From Intestinirhabdus alba (GTDB lineage Bacteria; Pseudomonadota; Gammaproteobacteria; Enterobacterales; Enterobacteriaceae), in assembly GCF_009711095.1 (NCBI RefSeq), contig NZ_WMJZ01000006.1, positions 119,995 to 183,994 of the forward strand: a stretch of 64,000 nucleotides of DNA, given 5' to 3'. Of this stretch, positions 46,153-54,078 are shown piece by piece (within the stretch, counting starts at the first letter, position 1; every line of letters starts with the position of its first letter). A model generated the notes under the pieces. That model was not told where the DNA came from. It saw nothing but the letters and a program-made list of their open reading frames with translations, and did not search any database. Position numbers and translations under genes: made by a program.

Positions 46153-47394
46153 ATGATGGCTCAAATCGCAAATTTTCAATTAATGGCAAAACCGTCTGGC
46201 TCAGTATGTAATATTAATTGTACTTACTGCTTCTACCTGGAAAAAGAACACCTTTACCCGGAGCGTAAAAATCGCTGGAAGATGGATGGTGTGACACTGA
46301 AAAATTATATTTTTAAGAATATCACAGGACAGAAAGCGGATGTGGTTGATTTCATTTGGCAAGGTGGAGAACCCACGCTGCCAGGCATTGATTTTTTCCG
46401 TGAAGCAATTCGTTTGCAAAATTACTATCGGGGAGCTAAACGCATTAATAATTTTTTCCAGACAAATGGTACTAATATTGATGATGAGTGGGCAAGCTTT
46501 CTAAAAGAGAACCATTTTCTGGTCGGCTTGTCGATTGATGGTGACCGTATTAGCAATGATACATATCGTCTGACTCGTACTGGTAAAAGCACGTACGATG
46601 CGGTGATTAAGGGGTTAGAGGCGTTAAAACGTCATCAGGTCGAATTTAATACTTTAACTGTAGTCAATGCGGAAAATGTTAAGCGACCTATGGATGTTTA
46701 TAATTTTCTCAAGAGGATAGGTAGCCGCTATATGCAATTTATTCCTTTGGTTGAACGTCGTGCTTCCGTTGCTGATGAAAACGGACTAACGTTAATTCAG
46801 CCAGATTTTTCAGGCCAGTGTAGCGTCACAGAATGGTCTGTACCTGCTAAAGCCTATGGAGCTTTTCTTAATACTATTTTTGACCATTGGATCACAAATG
46901 ACTTAGGTTCTGTATTTGTGATGAATTTTGAGCAAACAATGGCAAAAATGGTTGGACAGGCTAGTGCTTGTGTGATTAACGAGACCTGTGGAGGAAATCT
47001 TATCGTTGAAGCAAATGGTGATATTTATTCTTGCGACCATTTCGTTTATCCTGAACATAAACTAGGAAATATTAATCACGATAGCTCAGAGGAATTGGTC
47101 AATTCCCCCAAAAATATCGCATTTGGACATGGTAAGTTGAAAAATATAAGCAAAGACTGTATAAATTGTACTGTACGTTCAGTCTGTAATGGAGGCTGTC
47201 CTAAACACCGATTCAATATATCTAGTGACGGCCGTCCTAATAGAAATTATTTTTGCGACGGCTTCGCTCTACACCTACATCATGCCCTACCAAAGATGCA
47301 ACATCTACTAGAGTTAATACAGCAGAATAGGTCTTTGGCAAAAATTCGGAAGTCTCTTAAAAAAGAGTATTACCATAAAAGAAGAAACGGCTGA
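46153..47394 (+). CDS. Anaerobic sulfatase-maturating enzyme (radical SAM/SPASM)
   Basis: 413 residues. Oxidises the active-site Cys (or Ser) of sulfatases to formylglycine in the cytosol. The radical SAM motif is CNINCTYC (CX3CX2C), followed by GGEP. The SPASM-type cysteines are at CVINETCGG, YSCDHF, CINCTVRSVCNGGCPKHRF and FCDGF, for two auxiliary Fe-S clusters. AGAGGAAG precedes tandem ATGs; either may be used. Low-GC, and divergent from one sulfatase gene while converging on the porin/sulfatase operon. Confidence 0.92.
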   Translation: MMAQIANFQLMAKPSGSVCNINCTYCFYLEKEHLYPERKNRWKMDGVTLKNYIFKNITGQKADVVDFIWQGGEPTLPGIDFFREAIRLQNYYRGAKRINNFFQTNGTNIDDEWASFLKENHFLVGLSIDGDRISNDTYRLTRTGKSTYDAVIKGLEALKRHQVEFNTLTVVNAENVKRPMDVYNFLKRIGSRYMQFIPLVERRASVADENGLTLIQPDFSGQCSVTEWSVPAKAYGAFLNTIFDHWITNDLGSVFVMNFEQTMAKMVGQASACVINETCGGNLIVEANGDIYSCDHFVYPEHKLGNINHDSSEELVNSPKNIAFGHGKLKNISKDCINCTVRSVCNGGCPKHRFNISSDGRPNRNYFCDGFALHLHHALPKMQHLLELIQQNRSLAKIRKSLKKEYYHKRRNG

Positions 47395-47609
47395 TTAATG
47401 TTTTTTTCGATCAATGCAATTGTTTCTTAAATGACGGTTTTGGTGCAATATTGAAATCCGTGAACATTGAAGATGTTTAATTTTTCAGCAACAGGAGTTT
47501 ATGCTGCCTGCCATGAAAAACAGATGGTCCTGTAGATCACCAGATACTTTTCCTCTCTTAATATAAGGGTAATATTAGAGCTATATTTAACACCAGTCAA
47601 TGGAACAAT

Positions 47610-47722
47610 TATGCGGGATACTTACACCCATCGAGGCTGGCGTAAGTCTGGCTCTATGCCAGTTGCAGCCTGAGAAGTGGGAAGCCTCGCCGTTTACGGT
47701 GGGGAGCAGTCACAAAGGTCAA
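47610..47722 (+). mobile_element. Possible IS200/IS605-family right-end remnant
   Basis: Contains GAAGTGGGAAGCCTCGCCG and GTTTACGGTGGGGAGCAGTC, resembling the subterminal hairpin end of IS200/IS605 elements, with a tnpB-like C-terminal frame before it (LQPEKWEASPFTVGSSH). No transposase gene remains. The rest of the 370-bp gap after the anSME gene is featureless. Confidence 0.4.
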
Positions 47723-47725
47723 TAA

Positions 47726-47763
47726 AAAACGGTCATTAGAGTATGAAAATGACCGCTTTTAAT
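47726..47763 (-). terminator. Terminator after the porin gene
   Basis: AAAACGGTCATT / AATGACCGCTTTT-type hairpin adjacent to the porin stop codon on the minus strand; it ends the PTS-sulfatase-porin transcription unit. Confidence 0.7.
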
Positions 47764-47764
47764 A

Positions 47765-48901
47765 CTAGAAGGAGTATATTGCCCCTAATTGGATAGCATC
47801 AGGTTGGCTTGAGTTTAATGAGTATGCGGACCACAATTTAAATTGTGGAGAGAACCAGTACTGTAATTGCGGTGTTATTGAATTACTAAATTCCGTATAG
47901 GTTGCCATTAACATGGGAGAAAAACCTTGACCTTTCTCTGGATAAACCTGCCAGGATGCAATTGCTGAACGCCCGAGGCCACCTTTAGCATATCCATTCT
48001 TGACAATGTCATGTTTTGATTCCGATTTATCCTTTTCAGAATAAGATATATTGAACATGAGTCTGTGTCTTTTTGCTATCTGATAATAAGATGTTAATGA
48101 GTAAGTATATAAAGTGTCGGAGTTTCTTTTATATTTTGTGTCACTATTGATGTGGCTATTATTATTAACATTACCATAAATGTAAGTGAATGATCCGAGA
48201 ATTAGAGATGGTTGTCCGTTATGCATCGAGAAATAATAACCACGAGAATCAGGGAGCATTGAATATGAATTAGCAGTTTGATAGCCCAGATCAAACCCCC
48301 AAATATGCGATCTTTGATCATAAGTTCCGTATATAAAAACATTATTTGCGAACTGACTTAGATACATAAATTTATTAGCATTTTTACCGCCACCATCTCC
48401 CTGGACCATATACATTCCCCTTACTGATATATCAACATCAGCAAAGAAAGGGACCATATTAGCGGTGTATTTTCCATATAAAAGTGCGCCATAATCTAGA
48501 GATTCAAAACCTATACGAAACTGATCAATGATTGTAGTGTCGTCCATCCCATTGTAATGATTTGTAGTCTGACCATTCTTACGGACGTGATTTTCTTTTG
48601 TATCCAGACGCACGTCAGCAACGAAAAGGTAGTCATCAGTCAGTTTTTGGGCACCCCTAACACGAAACATTACATCTGAAAAATATTTATGATAGGTTTC
48701 GCTAGTGTCATATCCCCCCTTCAGAGCACCATTAAAATACCAGCGGTCACCTTTTTTTGTATCACTAATTTTCAGTTCGCTTCCTGTTTTTGGATTTAAA
48801 TAATCACCGACCAAAACTGACGTCCAGGTTGTAGTAGGGCTTTTAGCAGAGGTACTAAAGCTAACAGCAACTAAGGTTATTATCGCTAACTTATTTTTCA
48901 T
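47765..48901 (-). CDS. Outer-membrane porin of the sulfatase island
   Basis: 378 residues from MKNKLAIITLVAVSFSTSAK, a cleavable signal; an earlier in-frame GTG would precede the signal peptide. The mature protein is a run of amphipathic beta strands with aromatic girdles (FRIGFESLDYGALLYGKYTA is the porin-like core) and ends in the C-terminal Phe (QLGAIYSF) required for Bam insertion. Probably admits the sulfated glycan or its fragments. Downstream of a sulfatase gene in the same direction. Not close to OmpC/OmpF by eye. Confidence 0.8.
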   Translation of the reverse strand: MKNKLAIITLVAVSFSTSAKSPTTTWTSVLVGDYLNPKTGSELKISDTKKGDRWYFNGALKGGYDTSETYHKYFSDVMFRVRGAQKLTDDYLFVADVRLDTKENHVRKNGQTTNHYNGMDDTTIIDQFRIGFESLDYGALLYGKYTANMVPFFADVDISVRGMYMVQGDGGGKNANKFMYLSQFANNVFIYGTYDQRSHIWGFDLGYQTANSYSMLPDSRGYYFSMHNGQPSLILGSFTYIYGNVNNNSHINSDTKYKRNSDTLYTYSLTSYYQIAKRHRLMFNISYSEKDKSESKHDIVKNGYAKGGLGRSAIASWQVYPEKGQGFSPMLMATYTEFSNSITPQLQYWFSPQFKLWSAYSLNSSQPDAIQLGAIYSF

Positions 48902-48974
48902 CGTTAAATTCTCATGGCTAATAATTTTACTCACACCAGATCTGATTAAACCTGGTGTGCTGTGGAGCCATAAA

Positions 48975-48996
48975 AAGCACCAAAATGCTTTTAATA
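48975..48996 (-). terminator. Weak intercistronic hairpin between sulfatase and porin genes
   Basis: AAAAGCA / TGCTTTT with a six-base loop; a second stem, CACACCAG / CTGGTGTG, lies beside it at about 48931-48960. They may trim or attenuate the message between the two genes. Confidence 0.4.
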
Positions 48997-49031
48997 AAAT
49001 TTTTCCTTTTCATATAATTCTCCATATTCAA

Positions 49032-50513
49032 TCACATATCAAACAGCGGTTCTTTTTTAACACCGAGTCGATCCCGGTATTGTTTAGCTTGATTAATTAG
49101 CATGCGGAGTTTAGCTGGCTTTTGTTCTGCCAAATCATTTTTTTCAGATATGTCTTTTTTTAAATTGAACAACATAGGTTTTTCTAATGAGACCATTTTT
49201 CCATTCTGGATTTGCATTAATATAACTTTATAATCTCCAGAACGATATGCATACATATCGCCCATGTAAAAATAGGGCATGAAAGTACGAGGACTTTCTT
49301 TATTATTCAGGAAAGTTGATGTAAGGTTTTTCCCGTCAAGAACTTTCTGAGAATGTGTGGTTCCAGAAATCTCCATTAGCGTTGGTAACAAATCTAAAGT
49401 ACTGCCAATTCCGTCTACAACACCAGACTTGATATGGGATTTCCAATTGACGATAAATGGAACTCGTGCACCTCCTTCATATATGGTACTCTTACCGCCA
49501 TGCATGGGTAAGGCAGAACCAGAGAGCCCTTCTTTATCGTAAAGCAACCATGGGCCATTATCTGATGTGAAAATAACCACAGTGTTATCTGCAATATTAT
49601 TTTTCTCCAGAGATTTATATATTTCACCAACGGACCAGTCAATTTCAAGCATGATATCGCCATAGCGATTATGCCCTTTGCCTTCGTACTCTTTAGATGA
49701 AAACAGCGGAACATGCGTCTGGGGATAGGCCATATACATAAAGAATGGAGTGTTCTTGTTTTCAGCTATATATTTTTTTGCTTTTTCTGTTACATCTTTT
49801 GTGAAATCAGCCTGTTTAAACCCTTGTGGTACCACGTAGTCAACATATTTACCGTTAACCTTGTACGAATGATAAAGTGGCACTCCCCAATATTCTTGTT
49901 TTGGATGGATATTAGTTTGTTGGATTTTTTTGAACAGTGCGGCAGCCTTCGTCGGATTTTTCTGCTGCATCCGTAGTTTGTCAAGTTCGATTTGGTCAAC
50001 GACTGCATTAAATCTGTCGTTACTTATTGGAATACCATACCATTCATCAAATCCATGGCGTGTAGGAAATCCTGAACTTTGAGCTCCCAGATGCCATTTG
50101 CCATAAATTATTGTTTTGTAGCCATTTTTTCTCAATGAGTCAGCTATAGTAACCTCGTTATCCGGGAATCCATCAGGATCCTCTTCAACAAATACCGGAC
50201 TTTTTGTACCATATAATCCGGTTCTGGTTTCTAAACGCCCAGTCATTAATGCCCCTCGACTCGGAGAACAAACCGGAGATGGGACATAGAAATTTGTCCA
50301 TCTTTGTCCCGTAGCGGCAAGATGATCTAAGTTAGGAGTAGAGGTCCTGGCTCCTTGAACTGATATATCAGCCCATCCCATATCATCGGCAAAAAGAAGT
50401 ATGATATTTGGTTTGGTTTTATTGCCCAGTTCGGAGGCATACGTCCAGTTCGGATACATTGATAATAAGGTTGTTACGAGTGATAATTTTACAATATTTT
50501 CTTTTATTTTCAT
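49032..50513 (-). CDS. Exported arylsulfatase-type sulfatase (Cys-type)
   Basis: 493 residues with N-terminal signal (MKIKENIVKLSLVTTLLSMY...TYA). Signature C-x-P-x-R in PSPVCSPSRGALMTGRLETR. Metal-binding IILLFADDMGWADI and VIFTSDNGPW, plus GKWHLG and YPQTHVPL, complete an arylsulfatase-A-like (S1 family) active site. AGGAACC precedes the ATG, 36 bp after the truncated PTS gene, so they form one operon. AT-rich codon use. The substrate is unknown; its maturation presumably depends on the nearby anSME. Confidence 0.87.
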   Translation of the reverse strand: MKIKENIVKLSLVTTLLSMYPNWTYASELGNKTKPNIILLFADDMGWADISVQGARTSTPNLDHLAATGQRWTNFYVPSPVCSPSRGALMTGRLETRTGLYGTKSPVFVEEDPDGFPDNEVTIADSLRKNGYKTIIYGKWHLGAQSSGFPTRHGFDEWYGIPISNDRFNAVVDQIELDKLRMQQKNPTKAAALFKKIQQTNIHPKQEYWGVPLYHSYKVNGKYVDYVVPQGFKQADFTKDVTEKAKKYIAENKNTPFFMYMAYPQTHVPLFSSKEYEGKGHNRYGDIMLEIDWSVGEIYKSLEKNNIADNTVVIFTSDNGPWLLYDKEGLSGSALPMHGGKSTIYEGGARVPFIVNWKSHIKSGVVDGIGSTLDLLPTLMEISGTTHSQKVLDGKNLTSTFLNNKESPRTFMPYFYMGDMYAYRSGDYKVILMQIQNGKMVSLEKPMLFNLKKDISEKNDLAEQKPAKLRMLINQAKQYRDRLGVKKEPLFDM

Positions 50514-50549
50514 GGCCGTGGTTCCTGGTAAATATATTTCGGATGTGAT

Positions 50550-51350
50550 TTATATACGATATATGTCTACTTTTAATTTACAGATACAACTCTTTGCTAT
50601 CAGTCGCATAGGCACCCTCCATCTGATCAGCAGGAATGTTAGCGGTACGGTGACCAACAGACAAAAAGTTGAAGTAAAGAAATTTCGGATATTAATATGT
50701 GAATTTTTATTCAGCGTTTTTTCCAGTTGGCATGATACCCAGAAGGAGAATATAATTGGGATGCAGAAAAAATTCAGTGGTTGATAATCGGTCGCCGACA
50801 TGGTGTTGAAATCCTCAAGTACAGACGGATGTATCAGCGCCCCACCAATACACATAGTAACAAAGGCATTTCCGCCGAATATCTTATCGGCAGCATATCT
50901 CAGAATAATCGGGAAGTAATAGAAAAGCGAATCACTGGAAGCCAATAATAGTGTATAGGTACTACTGTTGGTAGATATCCAACCGCAGGCTGCCGTAACA
51001 CCCAATAATGGCGTGAAGTTACCAGATATAATATCGATGAAACCTGACAGGCGATTTCCTTTATTATTTCCCCCATCAGCACCCTGACGACTGGGCCACT
51101 CACTGATACCAGAAACAGAAAGCAGATTCTGATAGACCTCGCTGACATGGCTCCCTACTACAATCTGAAATTGGTCACCTCTTTCAACTACCATGATGAC
51201 ACTGGAATTGTTTTTAAGGATAGTCACATCCGCTTTTTTATGATCTTTAAAGTTAAAACGCAGCCGGGTAACACAGTGAATTACTCTACTTACGTTGTCT
51301 GCATCGCCTACGCTTTCAAGAATCACGCTGACTAATGTTTTGTATTTCAT
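50550..51350 (-). pseudogene. Truncated beta-glucoside-type PTS EIIBC permease
   Basis: 266 residues. Residues 1 to about 85 are an intact-looking EIIB domain with the phospho-Cys26 in HCVTRLRFNF. From about 105 an EIIC domain begins (LSGFIDIISGNFTPLLGVTA ... FGGNAFVTMCIGGALIHPSV), but it breaks after VPLTFLLI and ends in an unrelated basic tail. The second half of EIIC and any EIIA are missing; family members have about 450-630 residues. A shorter internal loss between CGW and STYT is also likely. Transport is therefore doubtful. An AAGGAT site precedes the ATG, and a RAT/terminator lies upstream. Confidence 0.8.
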
Positions 51351-51424
51351 TAACTATCCTTAACTCACGCTTAGACATATCCATTCCAGACATTAGATTT
51401 TTGATAACGTTTTAGGAACGAAAA

Positions 51425-51480
51425 AAAACCTGAACCATTTTTCTGCGGCTTTAGCCCTGCAGAAAAACGGTTCAGGTTTT
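51425..51480 (-). terminator. Leader terminator of the PTS operon
   Basis: Arms AAACCTGAACCATTTTTCTG and its complement (one mismatch over 21 bp) with a 12-bp loop; on the minus strand it runs into eight T residues, 75 bp before the EIIBC start. Confidence 0.85.
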
Positions 51481-51516
51481 GCCCGCGTCTGGTTTTGCCC
51501 AATACGGTAACAATCC
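51475..51516 (-). promoter_or_regulatory. RAT-like site of the PTS operon with a duplicated 3' half
   Basis: 5' half GGATTGTTACCG matches the bgl RAT exactly in its TTG region. The 3' half GGGCAAAACC occurs twice, 16 nt apart (51491-51500 and 51475-51484 on the plus strand). The downstream copy overlaps the terminator arm as in a working RAT; the upstream copy makes a compact 26-nt RAT. A small hairpin (ATTCTGTC/GACAGAAT) precedes it. Confidence 0.75.
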
Positions 51517-51576
51517 ATTCTGTCTTGCGACAGAATACTGCTTTTTAATCCACTGACAAGCCTACAAACTATGCCA

Positions 51577-51776
51577 TCATATCATTTTGTGAGTTGGCGC
51601 AAATTTTAGGTATCCAGCCTTCTGAACCATAAGTTCAGCACTGAGCCGTTCAAAATGAATGGTCAAAAGTATCAACTCCTTTTTCGTCAATGTGTATTGA
51701 TATTGATTAGCGATGTGAGTCTGTGTTTTTCCGAACAGTGGTATGTATGCGGATATTTTTCCTTCACTACGTCATG
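51577..51776 (-). pseudogene. C-terminal fragment of a BglG-family antiterminator
   Basis: About 65 codons in one frame reading RSEGKISAYIPLFGKTQTHI and then ANQYQYTLTKKELILLTIHF-ERL to a TGA at 51577. The E-L-x-x-L-T-I-H-F-E-R-L pattern is the end of a PRD2 (PTS regulation domain). The RNA-binding and PRD1 parts are absent: the frame hits a stop and the ERIC border at 51777. It lies directly upstream of the RAT and EIIBC gene, the usual bglG-bglF order. Confidence 0.6.
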
Positions 51777-52020
51777 TATACCCTAAATAGTTCGAGTTGT
51801 AGGACAAAACGCAGCACGTTTTGAACAGCCGCAGGCTACCTCTGGTGAGAGACAGGGATGTCTCTCATTAATCCCCGGGAGCTTACTGGAGTCAGTGACC
51901 GGGGTGAACGAGAACAAATCGGCTTAACCGATTTGAACGCCATTGGCGGCGGCCCTTCAGGGTGAGGCCCCTGGCCCGAATAAAGCCAACGCATATGCAA
52001 CCTGAAGGATGACGGGTATA
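51777..52020. repeat. Extended ERIC element (244 bp)
   Basis: Starts TATACCCTAAATAGTTCGAG and ends CCTGAAGGATGACGGGTATA. The ERIC core CCCCGGGAGCTTACTGGAGT and GACCGGGGTGAACG is present, with inserted hairpins CAAAACG/CGTTTTG, AGAGACA/TGTCTCT and CAAATCGG/CCGATTTG. It marks the edge of the antiterminator fragment. Confidence 0.85.
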
Positions 52021-52173
52021 GAGATTTATTTCTACTGAATACCCAATCACGCCCAATAGTCGCAGGGCAAAAAATTTCAGTCGTGTGACAGAACGGTGAT
52101 AGTTGGATTATGGGGTAGGAAATTTTCCTGGGGCGAGTCAGTCCAGATAAACTCTCTGACAGAGGTGACTCAC

Positions 52174-52835
52174 ATAACAAAACCAGTATCAGCCAGTAAG
52201 AAGTCACGTAAACAACTTTCGCCAGAATTTCGCAATGAAGCCCTGAAGCTTGCTGAACGCACAGGCTGAGTAGCCTCAGTCCGCCAGTTCAGTCTGTACG
52301 AATTTTAGCTCTGCGCCTGGTGGAGTAAACGGCAGCGGCAGCAACTGACATCATCTGAGCGTGAAAGCGTGTTGGCTGCTTTAAACGGCTGCTGGTGTTA
52401 CCAACGGGGTGAAGAGCTGGCCATCCTGCAAAAGGCTTACGCCTCTTCGTGAAGTGCCTGAAATTAAGTATGTCGTTATCGAACAACATCAGGCTGGGTT
52501 CAGCATCTGGGGAATGTGCCGGGTGTTCTGTGTCGCCCTCAGCTGCTTAGACCTGTGGTCACGCGCCGTTATCGGCTGGACGATGTCGTCGCGGATAACG
52601 GCGCAACTGGCGTGCGATACGTTGCAGATGGCACTATGGCGGTGTGATCCCCAACACACGGTTGCAGAAAGTTTTTCCAGTTACTGAAACACGAGCGGAT
52701 AAAGTAAAAGATCTACGGAACGCGGGAAGAAGCTAGCAGTGATATTTTTGATTACGTCGAAATCTTTTATAAGCGTCGGCATGGTTTGAGCGATCGGATG
52801 TCACCGACAGAATATGGAAACCAATATTATCAACG
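52174..52835 (+). mobile_element. Decayed IS3-family element (orfA/orfB remnants)
   Basis: From 52174 an orfA frame reads ITKPVSASKKSRKQLSPEFR-NEALKLAERTG, with ATA in place of the start ATG and two in-frame stops. orfB pieces follow: [20 protein letters not shown], joined by a deletion to [29 protein letters not shown], then frameshifted matches to the C-terminal end (around SSDIFDYVEIFYKRRHGLSD). Large internal parts including most of the DDE core are gone, so it is inactive. Resembles the IS3 group. Confidence 0.75.
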
Positions 52836-52950
52836 GCTCGGAAGCATCTGGATTATCTGTGGCGATTCAGGACAGACCTTCAATTGATTACCTGGAGAAG
52901 GGGTGAGACGAAGAGGGTGGCAAGCAGGCTGAGAAATTCCGTCTTTCCGG

Positions 52951-53013
52951 AGACTCGCCCTGCGGGCCAGCGCCGTTGCGCCGGGCAAAATTGTTCCCGA
53001 CAATTTTGTCGAA
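52951..53013. repeat. ERIC-insert fragment next to the tRNA operon
   Basis: AGACTCGCCCTGCGGGCCAG followed by the hairpin CAAAATTG-TTCCCGA-CAATTTTG, matching the inserted modules of the extended ERIC at 23655-23712, but without ERIC ends. Confidence 0.5.
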
Positions 53014-53033
53014 TCATTAATATCGCAGATAGC

Positions 53034-53062
53034 AAAAAGGCGCCTTTAGGGCGCCTTTTTAC
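53034..53062 (-). terminator. Terminator of the tRNA-Val/Lys operon
   Basis: AAAAAGGCGCC / GGCGCCTTTTT hairpin with a four-base TTTA-G loop, just after the tRNA-Lys 3' end. Confidence 0.9.
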
Positions 53063-53064
53063 AC

Positions 53065-53140
53065 TGGTGGGTCGTGCAGGATTCGAACCTGCGACCAATT
53101 GATTAAAAGTCAACTGCTCTACCAACTGAGCTAACGACCC
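53065..53140 (-). tRNA. tRNA-Lys (anticodon TTT)
   Basis: 76 nt with encoded CCA. The minus strand reads GGGTCGTTAGCTCAGTTGG at the 5' end, anticodon loop CTTTTAA, T arm GGTTCGAATCC. Last gene of the operon, equivalent in position to E. coli lysV. Confidence 0.97.
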
Positions 53141-53144
53141 GAAG

Positions 53145-53220
53145 TGGTGGGTGATGACGGGATCGAACCGCCGACCCCCTCCTTGTAAGGGAGGTGCTCT
53201 CCCGGCTGAGCTAATCACCC
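53145..53220 (-). tRNA. tRNA-Val (anticodon TAC), copy next to tRNA-Lys
   Basis: 76 nt with CCA. Differs from the other four copies by one D-arm base (AGCCGGGAGAG instead of AGCTGGGAGAG). Anticodon loop CTTACAA. Confidence 0.97.
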
Positions 53221-53261
53221 ACTTCGGTACTGCACAATAAGAAATTTAGCTGGTGAGAAAG

Positions 53262-53337
53262 TGGTGGGTGATGACGGGATCGAACCGCCGACCCCCTCCT
53301 TGTAAGGGAGGTGCTCTCCCAGCTGAGCTAATCACCC
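53262..53337 (-). tRNA. tRNA-Val (TAC)
   Basis: 76 nt with CCA, identical to the copies at 53382, 53499 and 53619. Confidence 0.97.
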
Positions 53338-53381
53338 ACTTCTCAATTTCTTATTTACACGGCGGAGACTACCTGAGTAGT

Positions 53382-53457
53382 TGGTGGGTGATGACGGGAT
53401 CGAACCGCCGACCCCCTCCTTGTAAGGGAGGTGCTCTCCCAGCTGAGCTAATCACCC
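53382..53457 (-). tRNA. tRNA-Val (TAC)
   Basis: 76 nt with CCA; start of the second copy of the 237-bp duplicated unit. Confidence 0.97.
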
Positions 53458-53498
53458 ACTTCGGTACTGCACAATAAGAAATTTAGCTGGTGAGAAAG

Positions 53499-53574
53499 TG
53501 GTGGGTGATGACGGGATCGAACCGCCGACCCCCTCCTTGTAAGGGAGGTGCTCTCCCAGCTGAGCTAATCACCC
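53499..53574 (-). tRNA. tRNA-Val (TAC)
   Basis: 76 nt with CCA; 237 bp from the equivalent copy at 53262. Confidence 0.97.
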
Positions 53575-53618
53575 ACTTCTCAATTTCTTATTTACACGGC
53601 GGAGACTACCTGAGTAGT

Positions 53619-53694
53619 TGGTGGGTGATGACGGGATCGAACCGCCGACCCCCTCCTTGTAAGGGAGGTGCTCTCCCAGCTGAGCTAATCACCC
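53619..53694 (-). tRNA. tRNA-Val (TAC), promoter-proximal copy
   Basis: 76 nt with CCA; first gene transcribed in the operon. Confidence 0.97.
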
Positions 53695-53711
53695 CCGCTG
53701 TGTGGAGTCGC

Positions 53712-53739
53712 ATTATAGGGAGAGTTGAAAATGAGTCAA
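53712..53739 (-). promoter_or_regulatory. Promoter of the tRNA-Val/Lys operon
   Basis: Minus strand TTGACT, 16-bp spacer, TATAAT, then a GC-rich discriminator GCGACTCC, typical of a strong stringently controlled stable-RNA promoter. Confidence 0.85.
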
Positions 53740-53859
53740 CGCCTTTTCTAAAGAAATTGTTTGTTCGTCTTAATTTTAAACAAAACGCTGTTTAAAGGGG
53801 CGATGGCGCTTGATTTACAAACAAAAACGGCTAAGCCACGCCTTTACCCGGTAACAACA

Positions 53860-53887
53860 TTGAGGAATTGCCTCACGGTGATAGAAT
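53860..53887 (+). promoter_or_regulatory. Candidate gltX promoter
   Basis: TTGAGG, 16-bp spacer, TAGAAT, about 190 bp before the gltX ATG. The rest of the 384-bp tRNA-gltX gap holds nothing else obvious. Confidence 0.5.
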
Positions 53888-54078
53888 GTTGCCCATTCTA
53901 CGCATCTTCCTTCAGGCTGCCCCTGAATGCGCTGTGCCTGCTCGTCCCGACCGCATGCTTAATTCTGCCGGCGGAAAGGCGCTGGCATTCTTGCCCTGAG
54001 GCATCGTGAACGATCTCGCGTATGCGATTTTTCCAGGATTCGCCGGTTGTCGGCATCTTTATAACGTAAGGCCATTTC

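Larger units (their letters stand above)
53145..53694 (-). repeat. 237-bp tandem duplication within the tRNA-Val cluster
   Basis: Positions 53145-53457 match 53382-53694 with a single difference. The unit is tRNA-Val, a 41-bp spacer (starting ACTTCGGTACTGCACAATAA), tRNA-Val, and a 44-bp spacer (starting ACTTCTCAATTTCTTATTTA). E. coli has three valine copies here; one extra unit gives the five seen. Confidence 0.93.

Noticed and set aside
43962..53064. tRNA-integrated genomic island with attachment sites
   Set aside because: No integrase and no second copy of the tRNA-Lys 3' end were seen; only IS3 and ERIC remnants border the island.
53145..53694. Regularly spaced repeats suggesting a CRISPR-like array
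   Set aside because: The repeated 76-nt blocks are tRNA-Val genes with CCA ends; the spacers are two alternating sequences, not unique spacers.
53253..53795. Open frames repeating VMTGSNRRPPPCKGGALPAELI
   Set aside because: These are translations of the tRNA-Val genes; not proteins.
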